This document shows positions 26,171-36,903 of a DNA stretch of 64,000 nucleotides, piece after piece. The translations under genes and the position numbers were made by a program. The stretch spans positions 1 to 64,000 of the forward strand of contig QAKV01000008.1 in the NCBI GenBank assembly GCA_003343625.1, written 5' to 3'. Under the pieces are notes generated by a model that was not told the origin of the DNA, ran no database searches, and was given only the letters and a program-made list of their open reading frames with translations. Position 1 is the first letter of the stretch. Every line of letters starts with the position of its first letter. This DNA is from Clostridiales bacterium. GTDB lineage: Bacteria; Bacillota; Clostridia; Lachnospirales; Lachnospiraceae.

Positions 26171-27457
26171 CTACGCCTCCACTTCCGCCGCCAGCCGCGC
26201 GATGATCTCATTGGCTTTCGCATAGATCGCTTCCGCGTCCACTCCGTTTAGGAACTCTCCGTCATAATAGAGAATCTGCCCGTTGATCATCGTCATCTTC
26301 ACGTTCTGCTTGCTGCCGCTGTAGACGATATTTTTGGCGATGTTATTCAAAGGCTGCATATTCGGCTGATGCAAATCGATCATGATCACATCCGCCAGTT
26401 TTCCCTCCGCCAGCACGTCGGCATCCGGAAGCCCCATGATCTGCGCCCCGTTTACGGTAGCCATTTTGAGCACTTCATGGGCGTCCACTGCGGACGCATC
26501 CTTCTGCAGAAGCTTCGCCAGGCCGGTCACGAGAAACATCTCCCGGAACATATCCAGGCAGTTATTGCTGGAGGGCCCGTCGGTTCCGACGCCCACGCAC
26601 AACCCCTTTTCCAGGAAACGCCCTACGGGAGCGATTCCGCTGGCCAGCTTCGTATTGGAACCGGGATTGGTCACCACGCCGATCCCTTTCTTCGCGAACA
26701 GATCCATATCTTCCTCGGTCAGATAGACTCCATGATAGATGCCGCCTCCGAAATCGAACAGGCCCAGGGAATCGAAAAACTGCGGAGGCGTCATGCCGTA
26801 ACGCTCGATGCATTCCTCCGTTTCCAGCTTCGTCTCCGACATATGCGCATAAAAGGGCACCCGATATTTGTGAAGCAGGGCGGATACTTCTTCCAGAAGC
26901 GACTTGTCACAGGTGTATTCTGCATGGACTCCCATCTTGTAGGAAATCAACGGATGCATCCCGTTTAAGGACAGATATCTCCTCTCCATCTCTTCCACGG
27001 AGGGGCCGAACTTGTTGAGACCGCTGACCAGCACACAGCGCATCCCCAAATCGATACAGGCTCTGGCGATATCCTTGGGCGAAAGATACATGTCGAAAAT
27101 CGAGGTCACCCCCGTGGTCAGATATTCCAGAATAGCCAGGCAGGTCAGATCGTAATTGTCCTGCTCCGTCATCTTTGCTTCCAGCGGAAAGATCTTCGTA
27201 TTGAGCCACTCCTGAAGCGGCATGTCGTCCGCGAAGGAACGCATCGCCGTCATCCCGGAATGTGTATGGGCGTTCTTAAAACCGGGCATCAGGACGTTGC
27301 CCCGGCAATCGATTTCCCGATCCCATTTTTCCCTTTCGCAGCCTTTTGCGGGCCCCACGTAAGCGATCCTCTCTCCGTCGGTCCACAGTTCCCCTTCCGT
27401 CAGGTCACAGCTTCCATTCATGGTCAATATTCTCGCATTGTAGAAACGGATTCTCAT
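26171..27457 (-). CDS. mtaD: Amidohydrolase, 5-methylthioadenosine/S-adenosylhomocysteine deaminase-like
   Basis: 428 residues. Metal and catalytic motifs are in the usual order: NAHTHSGM (residues ~62-69), GVHAEYTCD (~195), HMSETKLE (~223) and GTDGPSSNN (~302). The TRZ/ATZ-type fold and length fit MtaD/SsnA-like enzymes that remove an amino group from adenosine derivatives; the exact substrate is not certain. It lies with cytidine deaminase and purine nucleoside phosphorylase, which suits nucleoside salvage. A near-identical 3-prime fragment lies 1.1 kb downstream. Confidence 0.82.
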   Translation of the reverse strand: MRIRFYNARILTMNGSCDLTEGELWTDGERIAYVGPAKGCEREKWDREIDCRGNVLMPGFKNAHTHSGMTAMRSFADDMPLQEWLNTKIFPLEAKMTEQDNYDLTCLAILEYLTTGVTSIFDMYLSPKDIARACIDLGMRCVLVSGLNKFGPSVEEMERRYLSLNGMHPLISYKMGVHAEYTCDKSLLEEVSALLHKYRVPFYAHMSETKLETEECIERYGMTPPQFFDSLGLFDFGGGIYHGVYLTEEDMDLFAKKGIGVVTNPGSNTKLASGIAPVGRFLEKGLCVGVGTDGPSSNNCLDMFREMFLVTGLAKLLQKDASAVDAHEVLKMATVNGAQIMGLPDADVLAEGKLADVIMIDLHQPNMQPLNNIAKNIVYSGSKQNVKMTMINGQILYYDGEFLNGVDAEAIYAKANEIIARLAAEVEA

Positions 27458-27493
27458 CTTTCTTTTATCCTCCTCGCTCTCTTCGGCCAGCCC

Positions 27494-27913
27494 TCATTTC
27501 AGGTTCGCAGGGCCGAACCCTTCCGGCAACAGCTCTTTCAGCCGTCTGGCCCGGTAATTCTCCTCGGAAATCGCCACGATCACAAGAAACCTTTCCGGAT
27601 CGCAGAATTCCATCATCACCTGTCGGCACACCCCACAGGGCCACGACAGCTGAGACATCTCCCCCGCCGGGCTTCCTGCGATGGCGATGGCCGAAAACTC
27701 CCGGCAGCCTTCGCTCACCGCTTTAAAAAAGGCTGTGCGCTCCGCGCAGACAGCGGGAGTATAAGCCGCGTTTTCGATGTTGCAACCGGTAAATACTTCC
27801 CCCGATTCCGTCAGCAGCGCCGCCCCCACCCGGTAATTCGAATAGGGGGAATAGGAAAGTTCCCTGGCCCTTAAGGCCGCCCGGATCAGTTCACGATATT
27901 CCCTTTTTTCCAT
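27494..27913 (-). CDS. cdd: Cytidine deaminase
   Basis: Turns cytidine and deoxycytidine into uridine forms. 139 residues. Zinc ligands and the proton-shuttle glutamate are in CNIENAAYTPAVCAERTA (C-A-E) and the second motif PCGVCRQ. Ends FGPANLK, slightly longer than the compact tetrameric enzymes. Reads directly after punA with an 8-bp gap, so the two are co-transcribed. Confidence 0.95.
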   Translation of the reverse strand: MEKREYRELIRAALRARELSYSPYSNYRVGAALLTESGEVFTGCNIENAAYTPAVCAERTAFFKAVSEGCREFSAIAIAGSPAGEMSQLSWPCGVCRQVMMEFCDPERFLVIVAISEENYRARRLKELLPEGFGPANLK

Positions 27914-27921
27914 CGCATCCC

Positions 27922-28776
27922 TCAGCCTTCTGAACTCTGTTCCAACAGCTTTCCGAAATCCGTCACCGCTTCGGTAATCAGCCGCCTGAACCTGGGCGCC
28001 GCCGCGCTGGCCGCCTCCTGCACTTCCTCATGAGTCAGCGGATTATCCGTCATGCCTGCCGCCAGATTGCTCACGAAAGAAACACAGCAGATTTTCATCC
28101 CCATATGGTTGGCCGCGATGGCCTCTACTACGGTGGACATGCCGACCGCATCCACTCCCAGCTTATGCAGGAGCTGAATTTCCGCCGGGGATTCGAAGGA
28201 AGGGCCGGTCAGCTGCGCATAGATTCCCTCCTTCAGGGGAATGCCGCATCGTTTCGCCGTTTCCCGCAAAGATTCCTGCAGATCGGCGTCGTAAACGTGG
28301 GTCATGTCCGGGAAGCGGACGCCCAGCTCGTCGATGTTGGCGCCGATCAGCGGGTTCGGAGCCCACAGGGAAACGTGATCCGTCAGCATCATGAAGTCCC
28401 CTGCCGTGAAGGACGGATTGATGCCTCCGGACGCGTTGGTCAGAAACAGGATCTTCGCCCCCATCAGCTTCATCAGACGGGCAGGAAGCACTACGTCCTG
28501 AATGGGATACCCTTCATAATAATGCACTCTTCCCTTCATACACACCACCGGCACGTCGTTGACATAGCCGAAGATGAATTTCCCGGCATGTCCCGGCACC
28601 GTGGAAACCGGAAATCCTTCGATTTCGTGATAGTCCAGCTCGGCCTCCACCTGAATATCATCGGCGTAATCGCCCAGGCCGGATCCCAGAACGATGGCCA
28701 CCTCCGGTTTGAAATCGATTTTCGCCCTGCAGCTTTCATAGCACTTCAACAGTTTTTCATATACGGGATTGCCCAT
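27922..28776 (-). CDS. punA: Purine nucleoside phosphorylase
   Basis: Phosphorolysis of inosine and guanosine. 284 residues of the trimeric PNP family: VLGSGLGDYADDI (phosphate-binding), MKGRVHYYEGYP, LTNASGGINPSFTAGDFM, GPSFESPAEI and GMSTVVEAIAANHMG. Precedes cdd and the deaminase gene on the same strand, forming a purine/pyrimidine salvage cluster. Confidence 0.95.
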   Translation of the reverse strand: MGNPVYEKLLKCYESCRAKIDFKPEVAIVLGSGLGDYADDIQVEAELDYHEIEGFPVSTVPGHAGKFIFGYVNDVPVVCMKGRVHYYEGYPIQDVVLPARLMKLMGAKILFLTNASGGINPSFTAGDFMMLTDHVSLWAPNPLIGANIDELGVRFPDMTHVYDADLQESLRETAKRCGIPLKEGIYAQLTGPSFESPAEIQLLHKLGVDAVGMSTVVEAIAANHMGMKICCVSFVSNLAAGMTDNPLTHEEVQEAASAAAPRFRRLITEAVTDFGKLLEQSSEG

Positions 28777-28824
28777 ATCTCATCGTCCTCCTTTTTCTGA
28801 TTTCTCCTTTTAAATTCGTATCGT

Positions 28825-31170
28825 TCAGATGTGGGTCACGATGATTTCGCAATCGCCTTCCACCTTCAGACGTTCTTTCGTACAAGGCAGAAAGAAACTG
28901 TCCCCGATGGAAAACCCACACTGCTCCTGGCTGTTGGCCAGCCTTCCTTTCCCCCTGACACACAGCAGTGAGCAGAAGGAATCCGGATAGGCCGGAAGTT
29001 CCATTTCCCCATGCAGCCGAATGCTGGCGCATTCGAAATATTTACACCTGCTCAGAATCCGGAAAGTGTAGGTTTCCTTCTCCACTTCTTCATCCTGATA
29101 GCGAGGTATCTCATAGCGCCTGTAGTCCATCACTTCCAGAGCCCGTTTTACGTGCAGCGGCCGCTTGTTTCCATAGCGATCCTTTCGGTCATAGTCGTAG
29201 AGACGATAGGTGCAGTTGGAACTCTGCTGAACCTCGCAGAGAACCACGCCCTTTCCGATGGCGTGCACCGTTCCTGCCGGAATGAAATAGGCCGCTCCGT
29301 CCTCCACGGGAATCCAGTTGAGCAGCGACAGAATCGTTCCGTCCCGCAAAGCCTCTTCCACCTCCCGGCGGGACACATCACGGCGGAATCCGCAGTAAAT
29401 TCCGGCGCCCTCCTCGTGTTCCAGAATATACCACATCTCGTTTTTCCCATACTCGTTTTCTTCCGCCAGGGCGTAAGCATCGTCCGGATGAACCTGTACG
29501 GAGAGGTTTTCCCGGGCGTCGATGAGCTTGACCAAAATGGGAAAACGCTCCACGGACTGGCACTTCCATCCGCAGTTTTCCCTGCCGATACGGGTCAGGT
29601 AGTCCGCAAACAGCATACCCTTATACCGGCCGGAAGCCACGATACTCTGCCCGGCTTCATGCGCCGACATCTCCCAGCTTTCGGCCACGCAGTCATAATC
29701 GCATTTCTTGCCGTATTTTTCCCGCAGTTTCTGTCCTCCCCACAGATAGTCCTTAAAAGCCGGCAGCAACCGGACAAAAGGCTCCGTTTTATAGCCCAGC
29801 TCCGCTTCGGTCAGATCCCGGCTTTCCACGGAAATCAGATCCCGCTCCATGACCTCCTCCCCCGTGGAAATTTCCAGAAACACCAAAGGCTCTTCCCCGA
29901 TGTTTGAAATCTGATGCACCGTGTTCTCCGCGATCTCGATGCTGTCGTTGCTGAAATACTCTCTCTCCTGCCCGGCCAGGGCGATTCGCGCCTTCCCGTT
30001 GACGATGATCCAGTGTTCGGTTCTCCTGGCATGCTTGTGGGCATAGATAGTACGCCCCTCGTTGAGAATCACCTTTCTGACCACACACCGTCTGTCTGCG
30101 GACAGGATTTCATAGGTTCCCCAGGGCTTATAGATCACCTGGCCCATGTCGAAATAGCTCTGAAGCTCGGGATTCTCCCGCCGCAGCTCCTTGAGTTCCT
30201 CGGACGCCCCCGTTTTCCCCACATAGACGGCATCATCCGTATTGACGATGGTCACGTCCTTCAGGTGATTGGCCACTACGATGCTCCTGCTTCCCCGGTT
30301 GATGATCGTCGTATTCTCGCAGGAGTGCTGCGCCTGTCCGCGCTGATCCTCCTGCGTCATCAGCCCGCTCTCGCTTAAATCCTCCAGACTTCCCACATCT
30401 TTCCAGGAAAAAGAGGCCCGGATTACCTTTCCCTTCCTGGTTCCTTCGAATACCGTCTTTTCGATCGGCTGCGCCGGAATCTGTTCCAGCGCCTCCCTGC
30501 GGTAAAAAATGTGCTTTCCCTTTTCCACCAGGCGATCCTCAAAGGCCCGCTCACATGCTTTGAATACGTCCGGCGACTGCTGCCTGACTTCCTGTAACAG
30601 ATCCCCGTTGGTAAACAAAAACATTCCACTGTTGATCAGGTAATTTCCGGCCCTCTGATAGGTCTGCGCCTGGGAAAGAGCCGGTTTCTCCACAAACCTC
30701 TCCACGTCATCTTCCCGGTACTGCAGATACCCAAACCTGACGTCCGGCTTCGCGACAGGCATTCCGAAGACCACCAGTCCGCCGTTTTTGGCCAGAACCA
30801 TCGCCCTGTTGATATCGTCTTTATAGCTTTCTCCCCGGATCACGTGATCCGACGGAACTATGAACAAAAGCTCCGAAAGAGGGAATTCCAGACAGGCCAG
30901 CAAAATGGCCGCCGTCGTCTTCCTGGCTTCCTCCTCCAGCACCAGCCGGTAAGTGAGCCCCTGAAAAGCTTTCATCTGGTTTTCTACGATAAACTGATAT
31001 TCCCGATTCGTCACAATAATAAATTCATCGCAAAAAGCCATATTTCTCGCGATCGTTTCCTGAAAAACGGAATGGCTGCCGTGAACGGAAATAAACTGTT
31101 TCGGATAATTTTTTCTGGACAGCGGCCAGAGCCTGTCCCCTCTGCCGCCCGCCAATACCATGCACTTCAT
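28825..31170 (-). CDS. Mannose-1-phosphate guanylyltransferase fused to two mannose-6-phosphate isomerase modules
   Basis: 781 residues in three parts. Residues 1-~270: nucleotidyltransferase with GGRGDRLWPLSRKNYPKQF, which makes GDP-mannose. ~340-455: ManC-type cupin (KPWGTYEIL, HKHARRTEHWIIVNGKA). ~470-781: a full class I phosphomannose isomerase ManA (AFKDYLWGGQKL, zinc-site VQVHPDD, KNEMWYILE, PAGTVHAIGKG). ManC with its cupin is normal; attaching a complete ManA is unusual. The fusion would take fructose-6-phosphate to mannose-6-phosphate and make GDP-mannose from mannose-1-phosphate, leaving phosphomannomutase outside. The frame is continuous, with no stop or shift. RBS AGGAGG before the ATG. 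Confidence 0.9.
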   Translation of the reverse strand: MKCMVLAGGRGDRLWPLSRKNYPKQFISVHGSHSVFQETIARNMAFCDEFIIVTNREYQFIVENQMKAFQGLTYRLVLEEEARKTTAAILLACLEFPLSELLFIVPSDHVIRGESYKDDINRAMVLAKNGGLVVFGMPVAKPDVRFGYLQYREDDVERFVEKPALSQAQTYQRAGNYLINSGMFLFTNGDLLQEVRQQSPDVFKACERAFEDRLVEKGKHIFYRREALEQIPAQPIEKTVFEGTRKGKVIRASFSWKDVGSLEDLSESGLMTQEDQRGQAQHSCENTTIINRGSRSIVVANHLKDVTIVNTDDAVYVGKTGASEELKELRRENPELQSYFDMGQVIYKPWGTYEILSADRRCVVRKVILNEGRTIYAHKHARRTEHWIIVNGKARIALAGQEREYFSNDSIEIAENTVHQISNIGEEPLVFLEISTGEEVMERDLISVESRDLTEAELGYKTEPFVRLLPAFKDYLWGGQKLREKYGKKCDYDCVAESWEMSAHEAGQSIVASGRYKGMLFADYLTRIGRENCGWKCQSVERFPILVKLIDARENLSVQVHPDDAYALAEENEYGKNEMWYILEHEEGAGIYCGFRRDVSRREVEEALRDGTILSLLNWIPVEDGAAYFIPAGTVHAIGKGVVLCEVQQSSNCTYRLYDYDRKDRYGNKRPLHVKRALEVMDYRRYEIPRYQDEEVEKETYTFRILSRCKYFECASIRLHGEMELPAYPDSFCSLLCVRGKGRLANSQEQCGFSIGDSFFLPCTKERLKVEGDCEIIVTHI

Positions 31171-31264
31171 ATCGAGGTTTCTTCCTCCTGTAGTATACTA
31201 TAATGGAAAAATCCGCTTTGCACAAGCTCCTGTTTGAAAAGCCCTGCGGATCGCTTCGGCTCGC

Positions 31265-31293
31265 TTGACTGCCCTATCCGGATTGGATATACT
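31265..31293 (+). promoter_or_regulatory. Promoter of the AI-2E/PerM-type transporter gene
   Basis: TTGACT (31265-31270) and TATACT (31288-31293) are 17 bp apart. Transcription should begin near 31300, which rules out the in-frame ATG at 31234 as the translation start. Confidence 0.7.
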
Positions 31294-31353
31294 AAAGAAA
31301 AGGGAAATCAGCCGGCAGATGCGGCTGTCCTTCCTTCCATTCCATACACAGAA

Positions 31354-32439
31354 ATGAGAATCGTTATGAATCTTGATCATCAGAAAAAATTCCTTATCCG
31401 TTTTAGCTTCTGGGCCATCGTCCTGGCTTTAGCTTTCGTCGTTTTGAGATTTGCGCTGGACTTTTTAATGCCGTTCATTCTGGCTTTTCTGATCGCAGCT
31501 CTCCTCGACGGGCCGATCCGTTTTCTGCAGAAAAAGCTGCACATCAAACGGTTGTTGCCCTCTATCTTCCTGACCACTCTGTTCTTTCTCGCAGCGGGCG
31601 CCCTCCTCTCTTTTCTCGGCTTCCGGCTGTTTCTGTTCATTAAACAGAGTTTTCTGGCCCTTCCGGGCCTTTACTCCAATCTCCTGGAGCCGACTCTGCA
31701 GGCGATTTTTTCCGATCTGGAAGAATACCTGTCCAGGCTGGAGCCTTCCGCCGTTTCTTCCGTGGAAGAAGTGACCAATTCTCTTTTAAGCTCCCTGGGA
31801 AGTTTCATTTCCGGCCTGTCCATGAAGGCCATCAGCACCATTTCCGGCCTCGCCGCTTCCATTCCCGGCACTTTTTTGAATCTGGTCATCACCATCATCG
31901 TGACCTTTTTCCTCACCATCGATTATCCGGTTGTGACGGGTTTTCTCCTGCGTCAGCTGCCGGAGAAAGCGAAGCATTCCCTCGGTGAAAGCCGGAATTA
32001 CGTCTTTGGCACCCTGCTGAAATGCATCGCCTCCTACGGCCTGATCCTGTTCATCACTTTTTCCGAACTCGCCATCGGACTATCCATACTCCGAATTCCC
32101 AACGCCGTACTCATCGCCGTCTGTATCGCGATTTTCGATATCCTTCCGGTTCTGGGAACCGGCGGGATCATGATCCCATGGGCTATCATCTGCTTCCTTC
32201 TGGGGAACTGGAAGCTGGGCATCGGTCTGCTCCTCCTCTACCTGACCATCACGGTCATCCGCAACATCATCGAGCCCAAGATCGTGGGACATCAGGTCGG
32301 ACTGCATCCTGTGGTCACGCTGGCCAGCATGCTGACCGGCCTACAGCTGTTCGGCGTAATCGGCCTGTTCGGATTTCCCATCACGCTGTCCCTTTTAAAG
32401 TATTTGAACGACAGAGAAATTATTCATATCTTCAAATAG
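31354..32439 (+). CDS. AI-2E family transporter (PerM/YdiK-like membrane protein)
   Basis: About 361 residues with seven to eight helices. N-terminal pair FWAIVLALAFVVLRFALDFLMPFILAFLIAALLDGPI, later TIIVTFFLTIDY and the PF01594 signature IPNAVLIAVCIAIFDILPVLGTG, IEPKIVGHQVGLHPVVTL. Family members export small molecules or act as Na+/H+ antiporters; the AI-2 role is shown in only a few. The start is uncertain between ATG 31354 and 31366; neither has a strong RBS. Single gene, divergent from the ManC-ManA gene. Confidence 0.88.
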   Translation: MRIVMNLDHQKKFLIRFSFWAIVLALAFVVLRFALDFLMPFILAFLIAALLDGPIRFLQKKLHIKRLLPSIFLTTLFFLAAGALLSFLGFRLFLFIKQSFLALPGLYSNLLEPTLQAIFSDLEEYLSRLEPSAVSSVEEVTNSLLSSLGSFISGLSMKAISTISGLAASIPGTFLNLVITIIVTFFLTIDYPVVTGFLLRQLPEKAKHSLGESRNYVFGTLLKCIASYGLILFITFSELAIGLSILRIPNAVLIAVCIAIFDILPVLGTGGIMIPWAIICFLLGNWKLGIGLLLLYLTITVIRNIIEPKIVGHQVGLHPVVTLASMLTGLQLFGVIGLFGFPITLSLLKYLNDREIIHIFK

Positions 32440-32441
32440 CG

Positions 32442-33770
32442 TTAATCTCGAATGCAGGTCAAGTTACAGCGGCAGGCGTTCTCCGTCGTCCCACAGGAAC
32501 TGGTAAAAGCGGGCGTCTGCGCTGAGACCCGCCCCAGGGCGACGTTGTCACAAGTTCTGCCGCGCAGCGACGGGATCGGATTCGGCGCCGTTTCATATCG
32601 GTAATCGCAGCCGCAGCAGCGAATATGCCGATCGATGATATCGTGGGAGGGAACGCTGTCCAAAGGAGTGTTTACCCGGCACTGATACCGATAGAAAGGA
32701 TCGTCCTGCTCCAGTGTTCCCAGCGCGACCACGCATTCTTTTTTCTGAGTATTTCCTGCCGTGGTTTCCAGCACCTTCCGCACATACCGGATGTTTGGCC
32801 GCAGCGCCAGAATTTCCGGGAAAGTCCCCTCTCCAACCACCTGCTGGTATTCTTTTTGCTCGTACTTCCACAACAATTCTTTCGCCTTATGCAGATGGGA
32901 AATCTCCTGCGTCAGGCAATCTTCCCAAATTCTTCTGATCGAGGCATCGCACTCCGTCATCATGCAGGAATAATACAGATAGCATTCCGTATATTCGTGC
33001 ATCAGCAGGCTTTCCAACCAGGTCGCATCGGGATCGATAAGGCTTTCGTACTGGCTGACATGCTCCTCTTCGATCATTCCGATCTCCTGATACAGTTTGC
33101 GCCCGATGTCGGAAACCTGATACAGATTCGCCACGTTCATATAATAGTTCATCGTCTGCTGTTCCGCCGCCGTGATGATGTTCACGTTCAGCTTCGTCAG
33201 CAGAGAGGCTTTCCCGTTTTGAATCGGGAAGAAAATGCTGTCCTTGGGATATCTGTGCTCGCTGATCGTCGGCCGTCCGGGGGTGATTTCCGTGTAACCT
33301 CCCACCAGTTTCTCCGGATAGATCCCGTACTCCAGATGAAGAAGATTGGAATACCGATACAGGTGATCGAAATCTTCCAGAAGGGCGAAATTCAACGCGT
33401 CAATCACATTGCAGTCCGTCTCCTGCTTCGCCAAAACGCTGGTCAGATCCACCGCCAGCTGCTCATAGCTGATGGTATGCTCCAGAATAGTCTCATCCTT
33501 CGGTTTCAGACAGCTGATCCGTTTCTGCTGCTGTTGTTCCACGCGGCGAACCATGGCCAGTTCCCTGCGCAGATCGTTGTCGCAGCAATGCCGGGAAAAA
33601 TTCCTGGAAAACCACTGGGCTTCGAACTCCGTTCCGTTCATCAGGATAATCCGGCATTTCGTATAAGGATCCACGGTTTCCTTGCAGTATGGGATAGGGT
33701 ACAGTTTGTTCCAGTTGAGAAAAGTTTCCTCGATCGGAACCGGTTTTTCCATAAAGGGATTAAAGGACAT
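32442..33770 (-). CDS. Ferritin-like helical protein, possibly diiron, of unknown function
   Basis: 442 residues. Three long helical stretches carry spaced acidic and histidine residues: LLEDFDHLYRYSNLLHLEYG (~130-150), EQQTMNYYMNVANLYQ then IGMIEEEHVSQYESL (~205-245), and EYTECYLYYS then CLTQEISHLHKAKELLW (~258-305). The ExxH pattern and spacing look like a ferritin-like or rubrerythrin-like bundle. The last 120 residues are Cys-rich (CCGCDYRYE, CRCNLTC), perhaps a metal site. No known family named. It converges with the PerM-type gene 2 bp away. Confidence 0.6.
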   Translation of the reverse strand: MSFNPFMEKPVPIEETFLNWNKLYPIPYCKETVDPYTKCRIILMNGTEFEAQWFSRNFSRHCCDNDLRRELAMVRRVEQQQQKRISCLKPKDETILEHTISYEQLAVDLTSVLAKQETDCNVIDALNFALLEDFDHLYRYSNLLHLEYGIYPEKLVGGYTEITPGRPTISEHRYPKDSIFFPIQNGKASLLTKLNVNIITAAEQQTMNYYMNVANLYQVSDIGRKLYQEIGMIEEEHVSQYESLIDPDATWLESLLMHEYTECYLYYSCMMTECDASIRRIWEDCLTQEISHLHKAKELLWKYEQKEYQQVVGEGTFPEILALRPNIRYVRKVLETTAGNTQKKECVVALGTLEQDDPFYRYQCRVNTPLDSVPSHDIIDRHIRCCGCDYRYETAPNPIPSLRGRTCDNVALGRVSAQTPAFTSSCGTTENACRCNLTCIRD

Positions 33771-33846
33771 AAATGACTCCTCCTCTTTTTCATATATAAA
33801 GTATGAATAGGGGGAGGAATTGTTGCTGCCACAGGCGCAGCTTTCA

Positions 33847-34458
33847 TTATTTTACACAGCGGGTAGCGATGAACGAAGAGATGTTGTGCTCATGCAAATT
33901 CCCTTCTCCATTCGTATATTCCATTTCAGGTTTTCCGACAGAGATCCAATACCTTCTCGTGAGCCTCGTCCCGGCTCTGTCCGAATTCTCTATCTTATCC
34001 TGAAGGATTCCTCCGTTTTTTTCTATGATCCGCGCGGATGCAATATTTTCGTCGTTACAGGTGAGCAATACGCGATCCAGCGCCAGGTATTCCCCGATAT
34101 ACGCCAAAGTCTGCCGGAGCATTTCCGTTCCGATTCCCCGTCCCCAGGCCGACTTGCGTACCCAGTACCCTACATTTCCGCCGAATTGAAGCAACGCATC
34201 GGTCAGCTCGTGCCGAATGCTCACTTCTCCCCAAAACTCCGTTTCATCCGCCAGCCAAAGGTAGGTGGCGGGAACCCATCCCTTTGGCAGTTCTTTCCCT
34301 TGCTCAAAGTCCTGCGCTTTTGCGAGGAACTCTTCTCCCGACAGATCCAAAAAGGGATATGTCGATACAGGAACGCCCGATCGATACTCTTTTCTGGCTT
34401 CTTCATAGCTTTGCAGATATTCCCTGGCCGGCCGGATCAGTCTCAGCTCTTTTCCCAT
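33847..34458 (-). CDS. GNAT-family acetyltransferase
   Basis: 203 residues from the ATG at 34458, chosen because GGAG lies 6 bp before it; the longer frame would need a TTG start. GNAT motif A is VGYWVRKSAWGRGIGTEMLRQTLAY and motif B is LTCNDENIASARIIEKNGG. Resembles RimJ-type and predicted small-molecule acetyltransferases. Substrate unknown. Next upstream is the short-chain dehydrogenase. Confidence 0.85.
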   Translation of the reverse strand: MGKELRLIRPAREYLQSYEEARKEYRSGVPVSTYPFLDLSGEEFLAKAQDFEQGKELPKGWVPATYLWLADETEFWGEVSIRHELTDALLQFGGNVGYWVRKSAWGRGIGTEMLRQTLAYIGEYLALDRVLLTCNDENIASARIIEKNGGILQDKIENSDRAGTRLTRRYWISVGKPEMEYTNGEGNLHEHNISSFIATRCVK

Positions 34459-34503
34459 TTTAATCTCCATAGCCATTTGCAATCTACTATCTCCTATGCG
34501 CGC

Positions 34504-35295
34504 CTACTGCCCCATGGAAGAAGTCTCAGGAAGCGTGCTTCCTCCATCGATGACGATCTGGGTTCCCGTAATATAGCTGGACTCATCGCTGGCCAAAAAT
34601 GCCGCCAGTTCTCCCACCTCTTCCGGTCTTGCCAGCCGCTTTAAGGGCACCGCATCCGCTATGGCCTGAATCGCCCGTTCCGGGCACTCCGGATCAGACT
34701 GCGCCGCCATTCCTTCCACCAGCGGGGTTCGCACATATCCCGGACATATAGCGTTGACGCGGATGTTATAATCCGCCGCTTCTCTGGCCATGGCGCGGGT
34801 AAAACCGATCAGAGCCGCCTTCGTCATCGCATAGGCTGCCTCCCCGGGATCCGCCACCATATAGCCGGTCACCGAGCTCATCACCACAATCCTTCCGTCC
34901 CTTTTTTCTTTCATATAGGGCAAAACGGCTTTCGTCACATTCCAGACCCCTTTGATGTTGATATCGATATGGCGGTCCCGGATGACGTTGTCCGACGCGC
35001 CGAAGTCTTCCAGCGTACAAATCCCCGCATTGTTCACCAGAACGTCCACCGTTCCATAGGCGGAGATCGCCGTCTGCACCAGGTGCTCCACGCTCTTTTC
35101 ATCGGATACGTCCGTCTGTACGCCGATGGCTTCATACCCCTGACTTCTCAGCTCTTCCGCCATCTGCAGGACTTTCTCTCCCCGGGCCGCCAGCACCGCT
35201 TTCGCCCCATAGCGGACGAACGTTCTGGCGATACCTTCTCCGATCCCTTTAGACGCCCCTGTGATGATCGCAACTTTTCCCTCCAATTTTCTCAT
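34504..35295 (-). CDS. UcpA-like short-chain dehydrogenase/reductase
   Basis: 263 residues from MRKLEGKVAIITG, preceded by AAGGAGAAGG. NAD(P)-binding TGASKGIGEGIAR, NNAG, catalytic Ser in SSVTGYM and YAMTKAA (Tyr/Lys). The HIDINIKGVWNVTKAVLPYM segment and the C-terminal LASDESSYITGTQIVIDGGSTLPETSS ending are very close to E. coli UcpA as remembered. The physiological substrate of that group is not known; furfural tolerance is reported in E. coli. Confidence 0.88.
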   Translation of the reverse strand: MRKLEGKVAIITGASKGIGEGIARTFVRYGAKAVLAARGEKVLQMAEELRSQGYEAIGVQTDVSDEKSVEHLVQTAISAYGTVDVLVNNAGICTLEDFGASDNVIRDRHIDINIKGVWNVTKAVLPYMKEKRDGRIVVMSSVTGYMVADPGEAAYAMTKAALIGFTRAMAREAADYNIRVNAICPGYVRTPLVEGMAAQSDPECPERAIQAIADAVPLKRLARPEEVGELAAFLASDESSYITGTQIVIDGGSTLPETSSMGQ

Positions 35296-35401
35296 ATTCC
35301 TTCTCCTTTCCCCGACGGGCATCCGCCGTTTCGCTCATACCCCAATTATACGAAAAAATACGGAAATTTGCCAGCTCTTCAAATCTTTAGGTTTTGTCCA
35401 G

Positions 35402-35448
35402 ATCCAAAAAGGCCCCGGAAATGTTGAGTTTCCGGGGCCTTTTTGGAT
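35402..35448. terminator. Strong bidirectional terminator after gdhA
   Basis: Perfect 20-bp arms (35402-35421 and 35429-35448) with a 7-base loop and T-runs inside both outer arms. One of the strongest hairpins in the window. Confidence 0.9.
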
Positions 35449-35461
35449 CCGTTATACGATT

Positions 35462-36838
<1,377 letters not shown>

Positions 36839-36840
36839 TT

Positions 36841-36869
36841 ATTATATACTCATTGTCCAGGATGCGCAA
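36841..36869 (-). promoter_or_regulatory. gdhA promoter
   Basis: On the minus strand TTGCGC (36864-36869) and a perfect TATAAT (36841-36846) are 17 bp apart, giving a leader of roughly 40 bases. Confidence 0.7.
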
Positions 36870-36903
36870 GCACTTTATTACATTACTATGAGAAATTTGT
36901 GTT

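Noticed and set aside
31234..31353. Upstream start for the PerM-type transporter
   Set aside because: A good promoter lies inside it (31265-31293), so translation must begin later.
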